58,254 bases of DNA from DASTYK01 sp964430275 (GTDB taxonomy: Bacteria > Gemmatimonadota > Gemmatimonadetes > Longimicrobiales > RSA9), in contig CAYSGF010000215.1 of the NCBI GenBank assembly GCA_964430275.1, positions 1-58,254 on the forward strand. The letters run 5' to 3'. The notes under the pieces are model-generated. The model saw nothing but the letters and a program-made list of their open reading frames with translations, did not search any database and was not told where the DNA came from. The position numbers and the translations under genes were made by a program. This document shows positions 18,130 to 26,561 of the stretch, one piece after another. Each line of letters starts with the position of its first letter. Position 1 is the first letter of the stretch.

Positions 18130-18190
18130 GATTCTTCAGGTCGCCGGCCCCGAACGATTCAGTAATTCAAGGATTCCTCAGGTCGCCGGC
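18130..18190. repeat. 42-bp-spaced direct duplication at the 3' end of the LVIVD gene
   Basis: The 19 bases 18130-18148 recur at 18172-18190 with one mismatch (GATTC[T/C]TCAGGTCGCCGGC). The second copy holds the stop codon and last codons of the LVIVD gene; the first lies outside it, next to the inverted-repeat element. Looks like a 42-bp local duplication. Confidence 0.7.
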
Positions 18191-19509
18191 TTGGTCGGCC
18201 CGTTGTCCCAGTCCTGCACGCTCGAGATGTTCGGCACGCCATAGTCTGCGCCGTTCCAGCCGTCGAAGCCTTCCATCCGCATGGTCCAGAAGCCGGTGCT
18301 CATGTCGCTCACGACGATGAGGCCGTCGGCATTGCGGACGTCCACGCCAAAGGCACCATTGCATTTCTTGTCGGAGCACATGCCGACGCCCGGCTCGCCG
18401 AGGTAGGTGTCCCAGTGGCCGACGCTCTTCGGGTCGGTCGGGTCGCTCATGTCGAACACGTGCATGCCGTCCTCGTAACCTGAAACGAAGACGTACGGCC
18501 AGCGGACCTCGTGGTTGTGAACGAGATTCTTCCAGTTCGCCGTCCACGCGCCGACCGGGTTGCTGATCACCTTCGTCTGTCCGGTCTGTCCGGGCTGCAG
18601 GTCGAAGATACGCAGCGGCTGGTACTGGTACTCGACTTCCGCGACGGCGTACTTGCCGTCGGGTGTGGGCGTGAAGGTGTGTCCCCACGGAATTGTCGGA
18701 TTGCCGGCGATCGAGAACAGGTGAGCGGGCCGCTCGGGCGCGCTGATGTCGTAGATGTGATAGCCGCCGGCGCCGCCGCCATAGAACTTGTCCTGCCCGG
18801 TCGCGGGATCATAGGCGGCGTACATGTCGTGGTAGCCGAAATTCGGCATCTGCTCGGAGATGCCTTCCGGCACCGGTACACGGCCGGCGGCGCCATCCCC
18901 GCCCGCGACGACCCTGCGCATGTCGTAGATGGCAGCGTACGGTCCGCTCGTCGTCGTGATCAGGAGCGGACGGCCGTCGGAGTGCTTGTACATGAAGATG
19001 TTGTGGAAGCCGCCGGGCGTTTCCGGGGCACGGATGCGGGCGACTTCGCGAACCTTGCTCACATCGGGCAGGTCCGTGACGTCGAAGACGACGGCGCCGA
19101 GATCATTGTCCGGGCCGCCCTGCTGAAACTGCGTCGACTGCACGTAGTACCAGCGCCCGCCGTCCTTGAACAACTTCCCGTCCATCATGCCGGTGCCGGT
19201 GTGCAGCTCCGCGTCGTCGATGCGCCAGGAGTGGAGCACGCTGGCGTTCGCCGGATCGCGGATGTCGATGATGTCGAAGCCGTGCACGAACATGCGCCCG
19301 ACGTAGGCGTACGGCCGGTTCAGGTCCTGCTCGAGCTCGATGTCCGAGACCGAGAGCGGATCACCGAGCTCGACGTGAGCGAGCACCTCGATGTTCTCGG
19401 TGTGTACGGGCGCGTCATCGGCCGCCGTCTGCGCGTGTGCGCCGGCAGCGACCACCAGGAACGCGCTCGCCATGATGGTGGCGAAGCTGCGTCGGAGGAG
19501 TGCCGTCAT
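18178..19509 (-). CDS. Secreted LVIVD-repeat beta-propeller protein
   Basis: 443 residues. The start is set at the Met of TALLRRSFATIMASAF, which opens a signal peptide ending GAHAQ and has AAGGACT upstream. The mature part contains successive propeller blades with the LVIVD-type pattern, for example RMFVHGFDIIDIRDPANASVL, GYHIYDISAPERPAHLF and GMHVFDMSDPTDPKSVGHW. One Cys pair (GMCSDKKCNGAFG) may form a disulphide. Such proteins are exported or surface binding scaffolds. Third gene of a unit with the multicopper oxidase, whose stop is 14 bp upstream, so a role with that enzyme is likely (inference). Confidence 0.85.
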   Translation of the reverse strand: MTALLRRSFATIMASAFLVVAAGAHAQTAADDAPVHTENIEVLAHVELGDPLSVSDIELEQDLNRPYAYVGRMFVHGFDIIDIRDPANASVLHSWRIDDAELHTGTGMMDGKLFKDGGRWYYVQSTQFQQGGPDNDLGAVVFDVTDLPDVSKVREVARIRAPETPGGFHNIFMYKHSDGRPLLITTTSGPYAAIYDMRRVVAGGDGAAGRVPVPEGISEQMPNFGYHDMYAAYDPATGQDKFYGGGAGGYHIYDISAPERPAHLFSIAGNPTIPWGHTFTPTPDGKYAVAEVEYQYQPLRIFDLQPGQTGQTKVISNPVGAWTANWKNLVHNHEVRWPYVFVSGYEDGMHVFDMSDPTDPKSVGHWDTYLGEPGVGMCSDKKCNGAFGVDVRNADGLIVVSDMSTGFWTMRMEGFDGWNGADYGVPNISSVQDWDNGPTKPAT

Positions 19510-19523
19510 CGCTGAGTCCTTGG

Positions 19524-21248
19524 TCAGGGGTCCACGTGGAAGACGAGCTGCATGCCCGTCTCGAGATGCTCGGAGATATGACAGTGCAGCATCCAGTCGC
19601 CGGGATTCGACATCTCGACGAGCAGGTCGACGGTGGATCCGAGCGGGATCACCGCCGTGTCCTTCCATACGAAGTTCGTGTTCCGCACGCCGTCCCGTTC
19701 CAGCACGAGGAATCGCTGGCCGTGCAGATGGATCGGGTGGTGCATCGGGTGCAGGTTCGTCGGCTTGTTGTGGATGCGCAGCTTGACGACGTCGCCGACC
19801 TCGAAGCTCCAGTCGATCGCGCGGTTCTCGAGGCCGGTCGCCACGTCACGGATGAACCAGCGCACGTCCGCGCCGGTCGCGACGTAGTTCATCTCCGGCA
19901 TCGCGTCGCTCCACTCCAGCGGATGGTAGTAGAACGTATCGAGCGCCATCATCTGGAGGATCGGGATCGGGAGTGACCCGATGTCGACGCCGAGCTCGAT
20001 CTCGTGATCGACCGGCCGGTCGAACTCGGGCCGGTATGCATCGATCTCCGCCGACACGTCCGCATGCGCGCGCAGGGTCTCGAACACGTCACGATGGCTC
20101 TGCGCGGTCGGTTCCTCGTTCACGGTGATCACGCCGAGTGTGTCGACGACGGGCACGAAGACGCCGCGGTAATGGTCGATCGCCTGGATCCGGTTCGTCA
20201 TGGTGACCGTGCCGGTATCCTCGAAGAGGACCTCGATGATGTAACGTTCGGCGGGCGCGATCACGACGCTTTCGATCATGGCCTCGCGCTCGTAGCGGCC
20301 GACGTCGGAGCCGACGACCTTCGCGCGGGCGCCGTCGAAGGAGAGATTGAACACCCGCGTGTTGGACGCATTCGTCAGGAAGAACCGGACGACGTCCCCG
20401 CGCCGCACCTCCGTGCTCCAGTCCGCCTCGCCGTTCACGAGCATGACATTGCCGAAGCGTCCCATGAGCGCGTGCGTCGCGCGCTCCTCTCCGTACGGAA
20501 ACAGACCGGCCTCGTCGATGAGGATGTCATCGAGCATGAGCACTTCCTCGGCATTCACCGGATTGTAGTAATCCGGATCGGGCGAGGTGACCATCATGTT
20601 GCCGTAGAGACCGAGGTCCTGCGTGATGTCCTCGCGGTGGTGCGGGTGGTACCAGTAGATGCCTGCGTCCCGGAAGTGCACTTCGTACGTGAAGCTGTCC
20701 CCCGGCTCGACCGGCTCCTGCGTCACGTGCGGCACGCCGTCGAAACGGTTGTCGAGGCGTACGCCGTGCCAGTGCACGGCGGTCGGGAGCGCCGTTTCGT
20801 TGCGGAAGCGCACGATGATCGTGGCATTCTGCGGTGCGCGGATGAGTGGTCCGGGGTACTGGCCGTTGAAGCCGTACATCACGAGAGTACGGCCGTTGAT
20901 CGCGCGGCGCACGAGTCCGGCTACGAGGTCGAGCGTATCCCCGTCCGCCATCTTCACGACCTCGCGGAACGCGGCGGCGGGCAGCGTCATCGGATCGATA
21001 CCGGCGCCCGGCAGGAACGGCGTCGCGTTCGGCTCGAGCGACGCCATCCCCGGCAGCATCGGCATCGTCATGTCCATGGGCGGCATGCGCCAGGCGGCCG
21101 CTTTGGCGTTCGTGCTGTCCGGAGCGTGATCCGCGTGGTGGCCGGCGTGCGGGTTCTGCGCCCGAACGGACAGCGGCGGCAGGACGAGCGCGAGCGCCAG
21201 CGCCCTCACCGCGAGCGCTCGTCCTCGCGCTCGTCCACGTTCCTTCAC
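19524..21248 (-). CDS. Periplasmic multicopper oxidase (CueO/PcoA-like)
   Basis: 574 residues from a GTG that overlaps the upstream stop (GTGA); Met at 21275 is an alternative. A signal peptide (ALAVRALALALVLPPLSVRAQ) is followed by a His-rich segment (HAGHHADHAP) and a Met-rich one (MPPMDMTMPMLPGM), likely copper-capturing. All copper motifs are intact: HWHG, WYHPHH, HPMHHPIHLHG and HCHISEHLETGM, the last with the type-1 Cys, His and axial Met. Three cupredoxin domains fit the length. Family activity is oxidation of phenols, Cu(I) or metals by O2. Lies in a unit with a small secreted protein upstream and an LVIVD propeller downstream. Confidence 0.93.
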   Translation of the reverse strand: MKERGRARGRALAVRALALALVLPPLSVRAQNPHAGHHADHAPDSTNAKAAAWRMPPMDMTMPMLPGMASLEPNATPFLPGAGIDPMTLPAAAFREVVKMADGDTLDLVAGLVRRAINGRTLVMYGFNGQYPGPLIRAPQNATIIVRFRNETALPTAVHWHGVRLDNRFDGVPHVTQEPVEPGDSFTYEVHFRDAGIYWYHPHHREDITQDLGLYGNMMVTSPDPDYYNPVNAEEVLMLDDILIDEAGLFPYGEERATHALMGRFGNVMLVNGEADWSTEVRRGDVVRFFLTNASNTRVFNLSFDGARAKVVGSDVGRYEREAMIESVVIAPAERYIIEVLFEDTGTVTMTNRIQAIDHYRGVFVPVVDTLGVITVNEEPTAQSHRDVFETLRAHADVSAEIDAYRPEFDRPVDHEIELGVDIGSLPIPILQMMALDTFYYHPLEWSDAMPEMNYVATGADVRWFIRDVATGLENRAIDWSFEVGDVVKLRIHNKPTNLHPMHHPIHLHGQRFLVLERDGVRNTNFVWKDTAVIPLGSTVDLLVEMSNPGDWMLHCHISEHLETGMQLVFHVDP

Positions 21249-21811
21249 CACTGCGGTCCGAAGACGCCGCCGCATGACTCGCCCTGGAACGGGCCGTGGC
21301 CCGCCATGGTGTGCAGCCGGCCGCTCGGTGAGATGCCGCGCAGCAGGATGGGGCCCGTCCAGCGCTCCACATCCGGGTTCGGCTCGGCAGTGACGAACAC
21401 GAGGAACTTGTTGAAGGTGATGCGCGCCCCGCTCAGGGTGCCGTCTGCGGCCAGGACCCCGAGCTTCTGCACGCGATCGAGCTCGGGTGTCGCCGCCCAG
21501 ACCACGAGCGTCTCCGCGCGCGCGCCCAGGCCGGTGATGGCGACTGCGGCATCGTAGCGGTGATGGCCGTCCGGCGTCACCGCGACGACGAAGGGAGACT
21601 CGGCGAAGGTCAGGCGGGCGATGCCCGTGGCGCCATTCGCGTGTGCCGTCGGCACGAGGCGGACCTCGAACGGATCGGGTCCGGCAATGCAGGGCGGCAC
21701 GGCCCTGTCTGCGGCGACCGATGCCGCTGAGCACGCCACGGCAGCGACGGCTGCGGCACCTCGGAGCGCAGCCCGGCGGCCTGCGCCGCTGCGCGACGGT
21801 GGATTCTTCAT
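21245..21811 (-). CDS. Secreted protein of unknown function in the multicopper oxidase unit
   Basis: 188 residues from the Met of KNPPSRSGAGRRAALRG; upstream in-frame sequence looks non-coding. The N-terminus has GRRAALRG followed by a long Ala-rich hydrophobic run, resembling a Tat signal. The mature part has two Cys (PPCIAGPDP and ESCGGVFGP), which could form a disulphide, and beta-rich segments (FEVRLVPTAHANGATGIARLTF). I do not recognise the family. Its stop overlaps the oxidase GTG start, so the products are probably made together. A Tat-exported partner of a copper enzyme is plausible but inferred. Confidence 0.7.
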   Translation of the reverse strand: MKNPPSRSGAGRRAALRGAAAVAAVACSAASVAADRAVPPCIAGPDPFEVRLVPTAHANGATGIARLTFAESPFVVAVTPDGHHRYDAAVAITGLGARAETLVVWAATPELDRVQKLGVLAADGTLSGARITFNKFLVFVTAEPNPDVERWTGPILLRGISPSGRLHTMAGHGPFQGESCGGVFGPQW

Positions 21812-22106
21812 TTCTGTTCCGGAAGCGGTCTCGCGAGCCCACGCGCGCGTGGGGAGCCCTCCGAGTATCGGGCATGCCGGCTCGCGGATCAACTGCACGC
21901 GGCGGAAACGCCGCCGTGATCGGGGCGTGCGTCGCCTCCGAGGGCGCGAGGCGCTGGTCACCTGGGACGAACTGCATGCGCGCGCCGCCGTACCAGCCCG
22001 TGCTGCTGCGCCGGGCGGTCCGACCGTTCAGGCTGCGGGTGGCGGCCGGCCGCGCCGACGCTACCTTGCCGTTCGCTCCAGTCAGAGCTGATCGCGAGGA
22101 GGGGAG

Positions 22107-22649
22107 ATGACTGCAGCACGCACCGATCGACCGGCGACGGGCGAGTACCATGAGTACTACGCACGCTACGTCGGGCTGGTCCCGGCAGGTGACATCGTCC
22201 GGATCCTGGAAGACCAGATCGCAGCCACCGTCGACCCACTGCGCGGTCTCGACGATGCGGGGGCCGCTCATGCCTACGCGCCGGGGAAGTGGACGGTCGC
22301 GGAAGTCGTCGGTCACCTGTGTGACGCCGAGCGCGTTTTCGCGCACCGTGCGCTGCGCTTCGGGCGCGGCGATGCGACCCCGCTTCCGGGTTTCGACGAG
22401 AACGCGTACGTGCCGGCGGGCCAGTTCACGACCCGTCCGCTCGCTCCACTCCTCGATGAGCTCATCGCCGTGCGCGCAGCGTCCGTTGCGCTCTTTGCGA
22501 ATCTGCCGGAAGCGGCCTGGACACGCACGGGCCCGGCAAACGGGATTCCGGTGAGCGTGCGCGCGCTGGCGTTCATCATTGCCGGCCACGAGCTGCATCA
22601 TCGCGCACTTCTGGCCGCACGTTACGGCGTCGGCGCACTCAGCGCCTGA
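22107..22649 (+). CDS. DinB-like metal-binding four-helix protein
   Basis: 180 residues, cytoplasmic. The DinB_2-type pattern is clear: GKWTVAEVVGHLCDAERVFAHRAL (first His), then GHELHHRALL near the C-terminus with the remaining His ligands. Family members are putative metal-dependent thiol transferases or hydrolases, often stress-linked; substrate unknown. A strong GAGGAGGGGAG RBS precedes the ATG. Divergent from the oxidase unit (295 bp) and convergent with the S10 peptidase. Confidence 0.87.
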   Translation: MTAARTDRPATGEYHEYYARYVGLVPAGDIVRILEDQIAATVDPLRGLDDAGAAHAYAPGKWTVAEVVGHLCDAERVFAHRALRFGRGDATPLPGFDENAYVPAGQFTTRPLAPLLDELIAVRAASVALFANLPEAAWTRTGPANGIPVSVRALAFIIAGHELHHRALLAARYGVGALSA

Positions 22650-22680
22650 GCCCGCACACGTTCCACAAACGCCGCGCCGC

Positions 22681-22698
22681 CTGGCGGGTCTTCGCCAG
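22681..22698. terminator. Small hairpin between convergent genes
   Basis: CTGGCG (22681-22686) pairs with CGCCAG (22693-22698) around GGTCTT, between the DinB-like gene and the S10 peptidase gene. Short and without U-tract; weak bidirectional terminator candidate. Confidence 0.35.
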
Positions 22699-22718
22699 AC
22701 GTGCGCGTTGCCTGCACC

Positions 22719-24206
22719 TCAGTTCCGAGCCGGCATCCCCTGGGGCGGGATCGAGTTGCGGATGAACTCCCGGATATCCTCGTTCGCGGTCGCCAGGTCC
22801 TCGCGCCGCAGGTACATCATGTGGCCGCTGCGGTATCCCTCGAAGCGCATGCGGTCGCGCAGCCGGCCACTCGGGTCGAGGTTCCACATCGTGTACTTCG
22901 CGCCGAAGTAGTCGGTACCGCCGTCGAAGTAGCCGGACTGCACCATGAGCCGGAGGAACGGATTCTCCGCCATGGCCTGCCGCAGGTTCTCGCCGGTCTC
23001 GTCATCGTCGCGGTTCCACGGATGTACCGGTCCGAAGACCCAGTACTGCAGGTCGGTCTCGTAGCCGAGGACGTCGCGCAGGTAATGGTTGATGGCGGGA
23101 GCAAACGCGTGGTTCCACGAGGTGAGCGCCGGATCGTAGTCGTAGCGTATGCCTGCGTCGCTGCGATCGACGCCACGGTAGCGCGAGTCGAGCCGGCCGA
23201 TCGTGAGGCCTTCATCGCGCAGCAGCTCCTTCCAGAAGAACGCCGTGGGTATGGCGAGATTGTGCTGGAGCACGACACGCTCGGAGAGGCCGCTGTAGCG
23301 TGCGACGTCGCGTGCGATCGCGCGTCGCGTCGCGTCATCGATCGAGCCGCCGCGGCTGAGGGCGGGGATCAACGTCTCGATCGTGAACTGCTCGACCTCG
23401 GGCAGCAGGTCGTCGAGGTCACGCTGCTGCAGCTCGGGCGCGAGCTGGCGGTGGTACCAGGCGGTTGCTGCGTAGTAGGGCAGGGTCAGGGCATCACCGA
23501 CGGGCCCGTCGCGATCGACGCCCAGCACGGTCGGCGAGACGAGCACGACGCCATTCAGGAACATCCAGTGTGAGCCCTGGAGTCTGCGCGCGAGGCCCGA
23601 CACGCGGTTCGTGCCGTAGCTCTCGCCGATCAGGAATTTCGGTGACGGCCAGCGGCCATTGCGGGACACGAAGGTGTCGATCCAGCTCGCGAGGTATGCA
23701 ATGTCCTCGTTCACGCCGAAGAACTGCTCGCGTTCCGCATCGCCCAGGATGCGCGAGAAGCCGGTGTTCACGGGATCGACGTACACGATATCGGCGACGT
23801 CCAGGATCGAGTGCTCGTTGTCCGTCACGCCGTACGGCTGCACGGGGAAGCCTTCCGCATCGATACGCAGAAAGCGCGGACCGGTATAGCCGATGTGCAT
23901 CCACACGGATGCCGAGCCCGGTCCGCCGTTGAACGAGATCACGAGCGGGCGCGTGCTGCGGTCACGCACGTCGGTGCGCTCGTAGTAGACGTAGAACACC
24001 GAGGCGATCGGCTCACCGTCCTCGTCCCAGACCGGCTGCGTTCCGGTGGTCACGCGATAGGGGATTCGCTCTCCGCCGATCGTGACAACGTCCTCCTGGG
24101 ACGTCGCGTCGTCGACCTCGGGCGCGCGCGACTGGGCGTGGAGCGCTACCGGCGGGAGCACGAAGAGGAACGCAGCTGCGGCGGCGCGGCGAACGGAGAC
24201 ACGCAT
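22719..24206 (-). CDS. Secreted serine carboxypeptidase (S10 family)
   Basis: 495 residues. The start is at the Met of RVSVRRAAAAAFLFVLPPVALHAQ, a clear signal peptide. Catalytic elements: oxyanion region NGGPGSASVWMH, nucleophile in GESYGTNR, Asp in GYFDGGTD, and His in GYRSGHMMY. VDPVNTGFSR matches the family block VDxPxGxGFS but lacks its first Gly. Probably removes C-terminal residues from peptides in the periplasm or outside. Monocistronic; 97 bp from the divergent secreted-protein gene. Confidence 0.92.
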   Translation of the reverse strand: MRVSVRRAAAAAFLFVLPPVALHAQSRAPEVDDATSQEDVVTIGGERIPYRVTTGTQPVWDEDGEPIASVFYVYYERTDVRDRSTRPLVISFNGGPGSASVWMHIGYTGPRFLRIDAEGFPVQPYGVTDNEHSILDVADIVYVDPVNTGFSRILGDAEREQFFGVNEDIAYLASWIDTFVSRNGRWPSPKFLIGESYGTNRVSGLARRLQGSHWMFLNGVVLVSPTVLGVDRDGPVGDALTLPYYAATAWYHRQLAPELQQRDLDDLLPEVEQFTIETLIPALSRGGSIDDATRRAIARDVARYSGLSERVVLQHNLAIPTAFFWKELLRDEGLTIGRLDSRYRGVDRSDAGIRYDYDPALTSWNHAFAPAINHYLRDVLGYETDLQYWVFGPVHPWNRDDDETGENLRQAMAENPFLRLMVQSGYFDGGTDYFGAKYTMWNLDPSGRLRDRMRFEGYRSGHMMYLRREDLATANEDIREFIRNSIPPQGMPARN

Positions 24207-24303
24207 GGTCACCTCGGGCTGGAAGCGGTATCGTGGCGGCAAGGTGTGACCGTGACCCTGCCCGGTCAAGGAGCGGATCCGGTCACCGAGCGATACGACG
24301 GAC

Positions 24304-25206
24304 ATGAAGAATCGCGACCCCCGTCCACGATGGTCCATGCAACTGCGCCCGTGTGTCCTGCTGCTCGCAACTGTGCTGTGCGCATGCGCCACGGCGTCGC
24401 AGACCGAGCTCGCGGCAGTGGGTCTCGAGGTCGCATGCAGCCCGGGAGTCGACCGTGACGGTGATCAGCTCAGTGATGCATGCGAACTGGCGCTCGCCCG
24501 CGCGTTCGCCCCGCTCCTGCGGGTCGCAGCGGGGGCTTGCAACCGGGACGGCGAGCACACGGATCAACGGCTGGCGGGGGAGTACCTGTACGGCGTCCAG
24601 CCGGTAGATGGCGACACCGTCCGTGTCGTGTACCTGCCGGCATACCACCGGGACTGCGGCTGGAGCGGACGGAAGTGCAGCCTGGGCATCATGGACTGTC
24701 GGGGCCACACCGGTGATTCGGAGGTGATCGCCCTCTCCGTGCTCCCGGAGGGCGAACGCTGGCACACGACCGCGGTGTACCTGTCCGCGCACTGCTTCGG
24801 CCGCGCCTCGACCCGCTGCCGATGGTATGTTGCAGACGAGCTCGACGGATTCGAATGGGCAGGGACGCCCCGCGGTGCACCGGTCGTGTGGGTCGCCGAA
24901 GGCAAGAACGCAAACTATCCATCGCGTGCGGCGTGTGACGCCGGCCACTGGCTGTTCGACACCTGCGATCGCAATGAAGTGCGTCTCCGGTATCCCGTCG
25001 ACCCGGCACGCAACATCGGCAGCGCGGAGCACCCGCTCGGCGCGAGCGGATGTGTCACACGCGGCGATCTTGCCCGTCGCGACCCGGCCGATACGACAGC
25101 GCCCGTGGAATGCGTCTGGTCGGACGTGCCGTTCGCGGGTTGGCAGCGACCGGTGCAGGATCCCGCGACACCGTACGTGCGCTATCTACGTAGTCTGCTC
25201 CGGTAG
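24304..25206 (+). CDS. Cys-rich secreted/lipoprotein with calcium-binding-like motif
   Basis: 300 residues. Met12 is the more likely signal start (QLRPCVLLLATVLCACAT), with a possible lipobox Cys. Immediately after comes DRDGDQLSDACE, the calcium-binding pattern of thrombospondin type-3/EF-hand-like loops. The mature protein has about a dozen Cys, suggesting disulphides. Blocks YLPAYHRDCGW, CRGHTGDSEVIAL, YLSAHC and GKNANYPSRAACD recall Vps62/DUF946-like secreted proteins, but I cannot assign the family with confidence. The next gene starts 8 bp downstream. Confidence 0.7.
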   Translation: MKNRDPRPRWSMQLRPCVLLLATVLCACATASQTELAAVGLEVACSPGVDRDGDQLSDACELALARAFAPLLRVAAGACNRDGEHTDQRLAGEYLYGVQPVDGDTVRVVYLPAYHRDCGWSGRKCSLGIMDCRGHTGDSEVIALSVLPEGERWHTTAVYLSAHCFGRASTRCRWYVADELDGFEWAGTPRGAPVVWVAEGKNANYPSRAACDAGHWLFDTCDRNEVRLRYPVDPARNIGSAEHPLGASGCVTRGDLARRDPADTTAPVECVWSDVPFAGWQRPVQDPATPYVRYLRSLLR

Positions 25207-25214
25207 CGGAGGCC

Positions 25215-25697
25215 ATGGAAGCCCGTCGCTCGACGGGCAGGGAGCTGCGCGTGCTGAAACGAATGACTGGTGGCGTACTCCTGGCCCTCGCGGGGTTCAT
25301 GCTCCTCGGATTCCTGCGCGCCGACCTCGATACCACGCCCGTCGTGGCCGCACTGACACTGATCGTGGCCGTCGGCATTCCTGCGGCAGCCGGCGGCGTG
25401 ATGCTGGCCGGTGGTCGCAACGGCCGCCGCTCCCGCATCGCGGAACTGCGCCGGCAGACGGTAGAGGCAGAGGTGCTGCGCCTGGCGTCGGCTGGCAGCG
25501 GACGCCTGGCGGTCGTGGAGATCGTTCGCGACCTCGGCGTGAGCAGTGCAGAAGCTGAGGAGGCGCTCCAGGCACTCATGCGACGCGGCGTTGCAGACGT
25601 CGAGGTGACGCCGTCGGGCGGTATCGTCTACGCGTTCCCCGACATCCGTCTGCTGGACGAAAAATCACGCGCACGCGGGATCCTGGATGAGGACTGA
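25215..25697 (+). CDS. Small membrane protein with C-terminal winged-helix-like domain
   Basis: 160 residues. Two TM segments (GGVLLALAGFMLLGFL and VVAALTLIVAVGIPAAAGGVML) are followed by a cytosolic part that looks like a winged helix: AEVLRLASAGSGRLAVVEIVRDLGVSSAEAEEALQALMRRGVADVEV. An in-frame GTG at 25251 with AGGGAG 6 bp upstream may be the true start, removing 12 residues. Ends inside the next gene (11-bp overlap), so co-translation with the zinc-ribbon protein is likely. Function unknown. Confidence 0.7.
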   Translation: MEARRSTGRELRVLKRMTGGVLLALAGFMLLGFLRADLDTTPVVAALTLIVAVGIPAAAGGVMLAGGRNGRRSRIAELRRQTVEAEVLRLASAGSGRLAVVEIVRDLGVSSAEAEEALQALMRRGVADVEVTPSGGIVYAFPDIRLLDEKSRARGILDED

Positions 25698-26346
25698 GCT
25701 CGAGACGCGGCTGCCCTGCCCCGTCTGCCTCGGCACGCGCATGGAGAAGGTGCATGTGGCGGATGAGTTCATCGCACTGGATTGCTGCCGCCGGTGCGGT
25801 GGCGTCTGGTTCGAGCAGGGTGAGGCGCAGCAGGTACGGCGTCTCAGCCCGGCCACGGTGATGGGGGGCCTGGGCGCATCGCTGGATGTGTCGCGCGCTC
25901 CGTGTCACGCGTGTCGCGCACCGGTCGCGCGCGATGCGCTCAGTTGTCCCGCCTGCGGACATCACCTGCGCCTGGCGTGCCCTGCCTGCCAGCAGGAAAT
26001 GGCTGCGGCGACGCTCGACGAGCTCCGTCTCGACGTGTGCCGCGGCTGCCATGGCGTATGGTTCGACAGACACGAGCTTGCAGCCCTCTGGAGCGAGCAG
26101 CTCGAGGTGGCACTGCGGCGCCGGCGCCGGGGCGGTGCCGGCGACCTCGGACTCCTCGAGGCCTTTGCCTACTCGCCCGATCTCGCCTTCTATGGCGCGT
26201 ATGCCGCCGGCGACATGGTCGTGAATGCGGGCACCGGCCTCGGGGAGGCCGTCGGCTCGGCCGGCGGGGTCGCGGAGGCGGTGGGCGAGGCGGCGGCGAG
26301 CGTGTTCGAGACGATTGCCGGCATCATCGCGGGCATCTTCTCCTGA
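25687..26346 (+). CDS. Double zf-TFIIB zinc-ribbon protein
   Basis: 219 residues. Two TFIIB-type zinc ribbons: CPVC near residue 11 with CCRRCGGVWFEQGE near 33, and CPAC near 98 with CRGCHGVWFDRHEL near 118; a third Cys pair set (CHAC and CPAC) lies between. The C-terminal 60 residues are Gly/Ala/Val-rich and could be a membrane-associating helix (GEAAASVFETIAGIIAGIFS). Overlaps the preceding membrane winged-helix gene. Biochemical role unknown; the domain is probably a protein-binding or folding module. Confidence 0.8.
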   Translation: MRTELETRLPCPVCLGTRMEKVHVADEFIALDCCRRCGGVWFEQGEAQQVRRLSPATVMGGLGASLDVSRAPCHACRAPVARDALSCPACGHHLRLACPACQQEMAAATLDELRLDVCRGCHGVWFDRHELAALWSEQLEVALRRRRRGGAGDLGLLEAFAYSPDLAFYGAYAAGDMVVNAGTGLGEAVGSAGGVAEAVGEAAASVFETIAGIIAGIFS

Positions 26347-26420
26347 CAGAATCCCTCATTGGCGCGAATCCCGGTCCGTTCTGACGGCGGCAGTGTGCTG
26401 TCGGGCCGGAGGAAATTTCG

Positions 26421-26462
26421 GGATACCCGTTGCCGCCGAAGGGGAGCGGCGTTCAGGTATCC
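26421..26462 (+). promoter_or_regulatory. Structured leader upstream of terC
   Basis: GGATACC (26421-26427) can pair with GGTATCC (26456-26462), enclosing an inner GCCGC (26432-26436) / GCGGC (26446-26450) stem whose loop contains AAGGGGA. The 215-bp leader before a TerC-family gene is where Mn2+ (yybP-ykoY) riboswitches often occur, and a GGGGAG is present. The rest of that consensus is not recognisable, so this is called only as a structured leader. Confidence 0.35.
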
Positions 26463-26561
26463 GCCTCGTATCCGGCGGGGGGGATCGCTCGTATCTTGCG
26501 CAGCGCTGCCACCGGAATCCGACCGGCCACCGGTCCATCGCGAACCCTGAGCTGACGAACC

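Noticed and set aside
19524..22601. A 1025-codon frame as the full multicopper oxidase
   Set aside because: The upstream 440 residues are Arg/Gly/Ser-rich, overlap the DinB-like gene and the secreted-protein gene, and precede the real signal peptide; the GTG at 21248 is the sensible start.
26401..26470. A canonical yybP-ykoY Mn2+ riboswitch upstream of terC
   Set aside because: Only a GGGGAG and a nested stem are present; the paired loop sequences of the family could not be found, so it is reported only as a structured leader.
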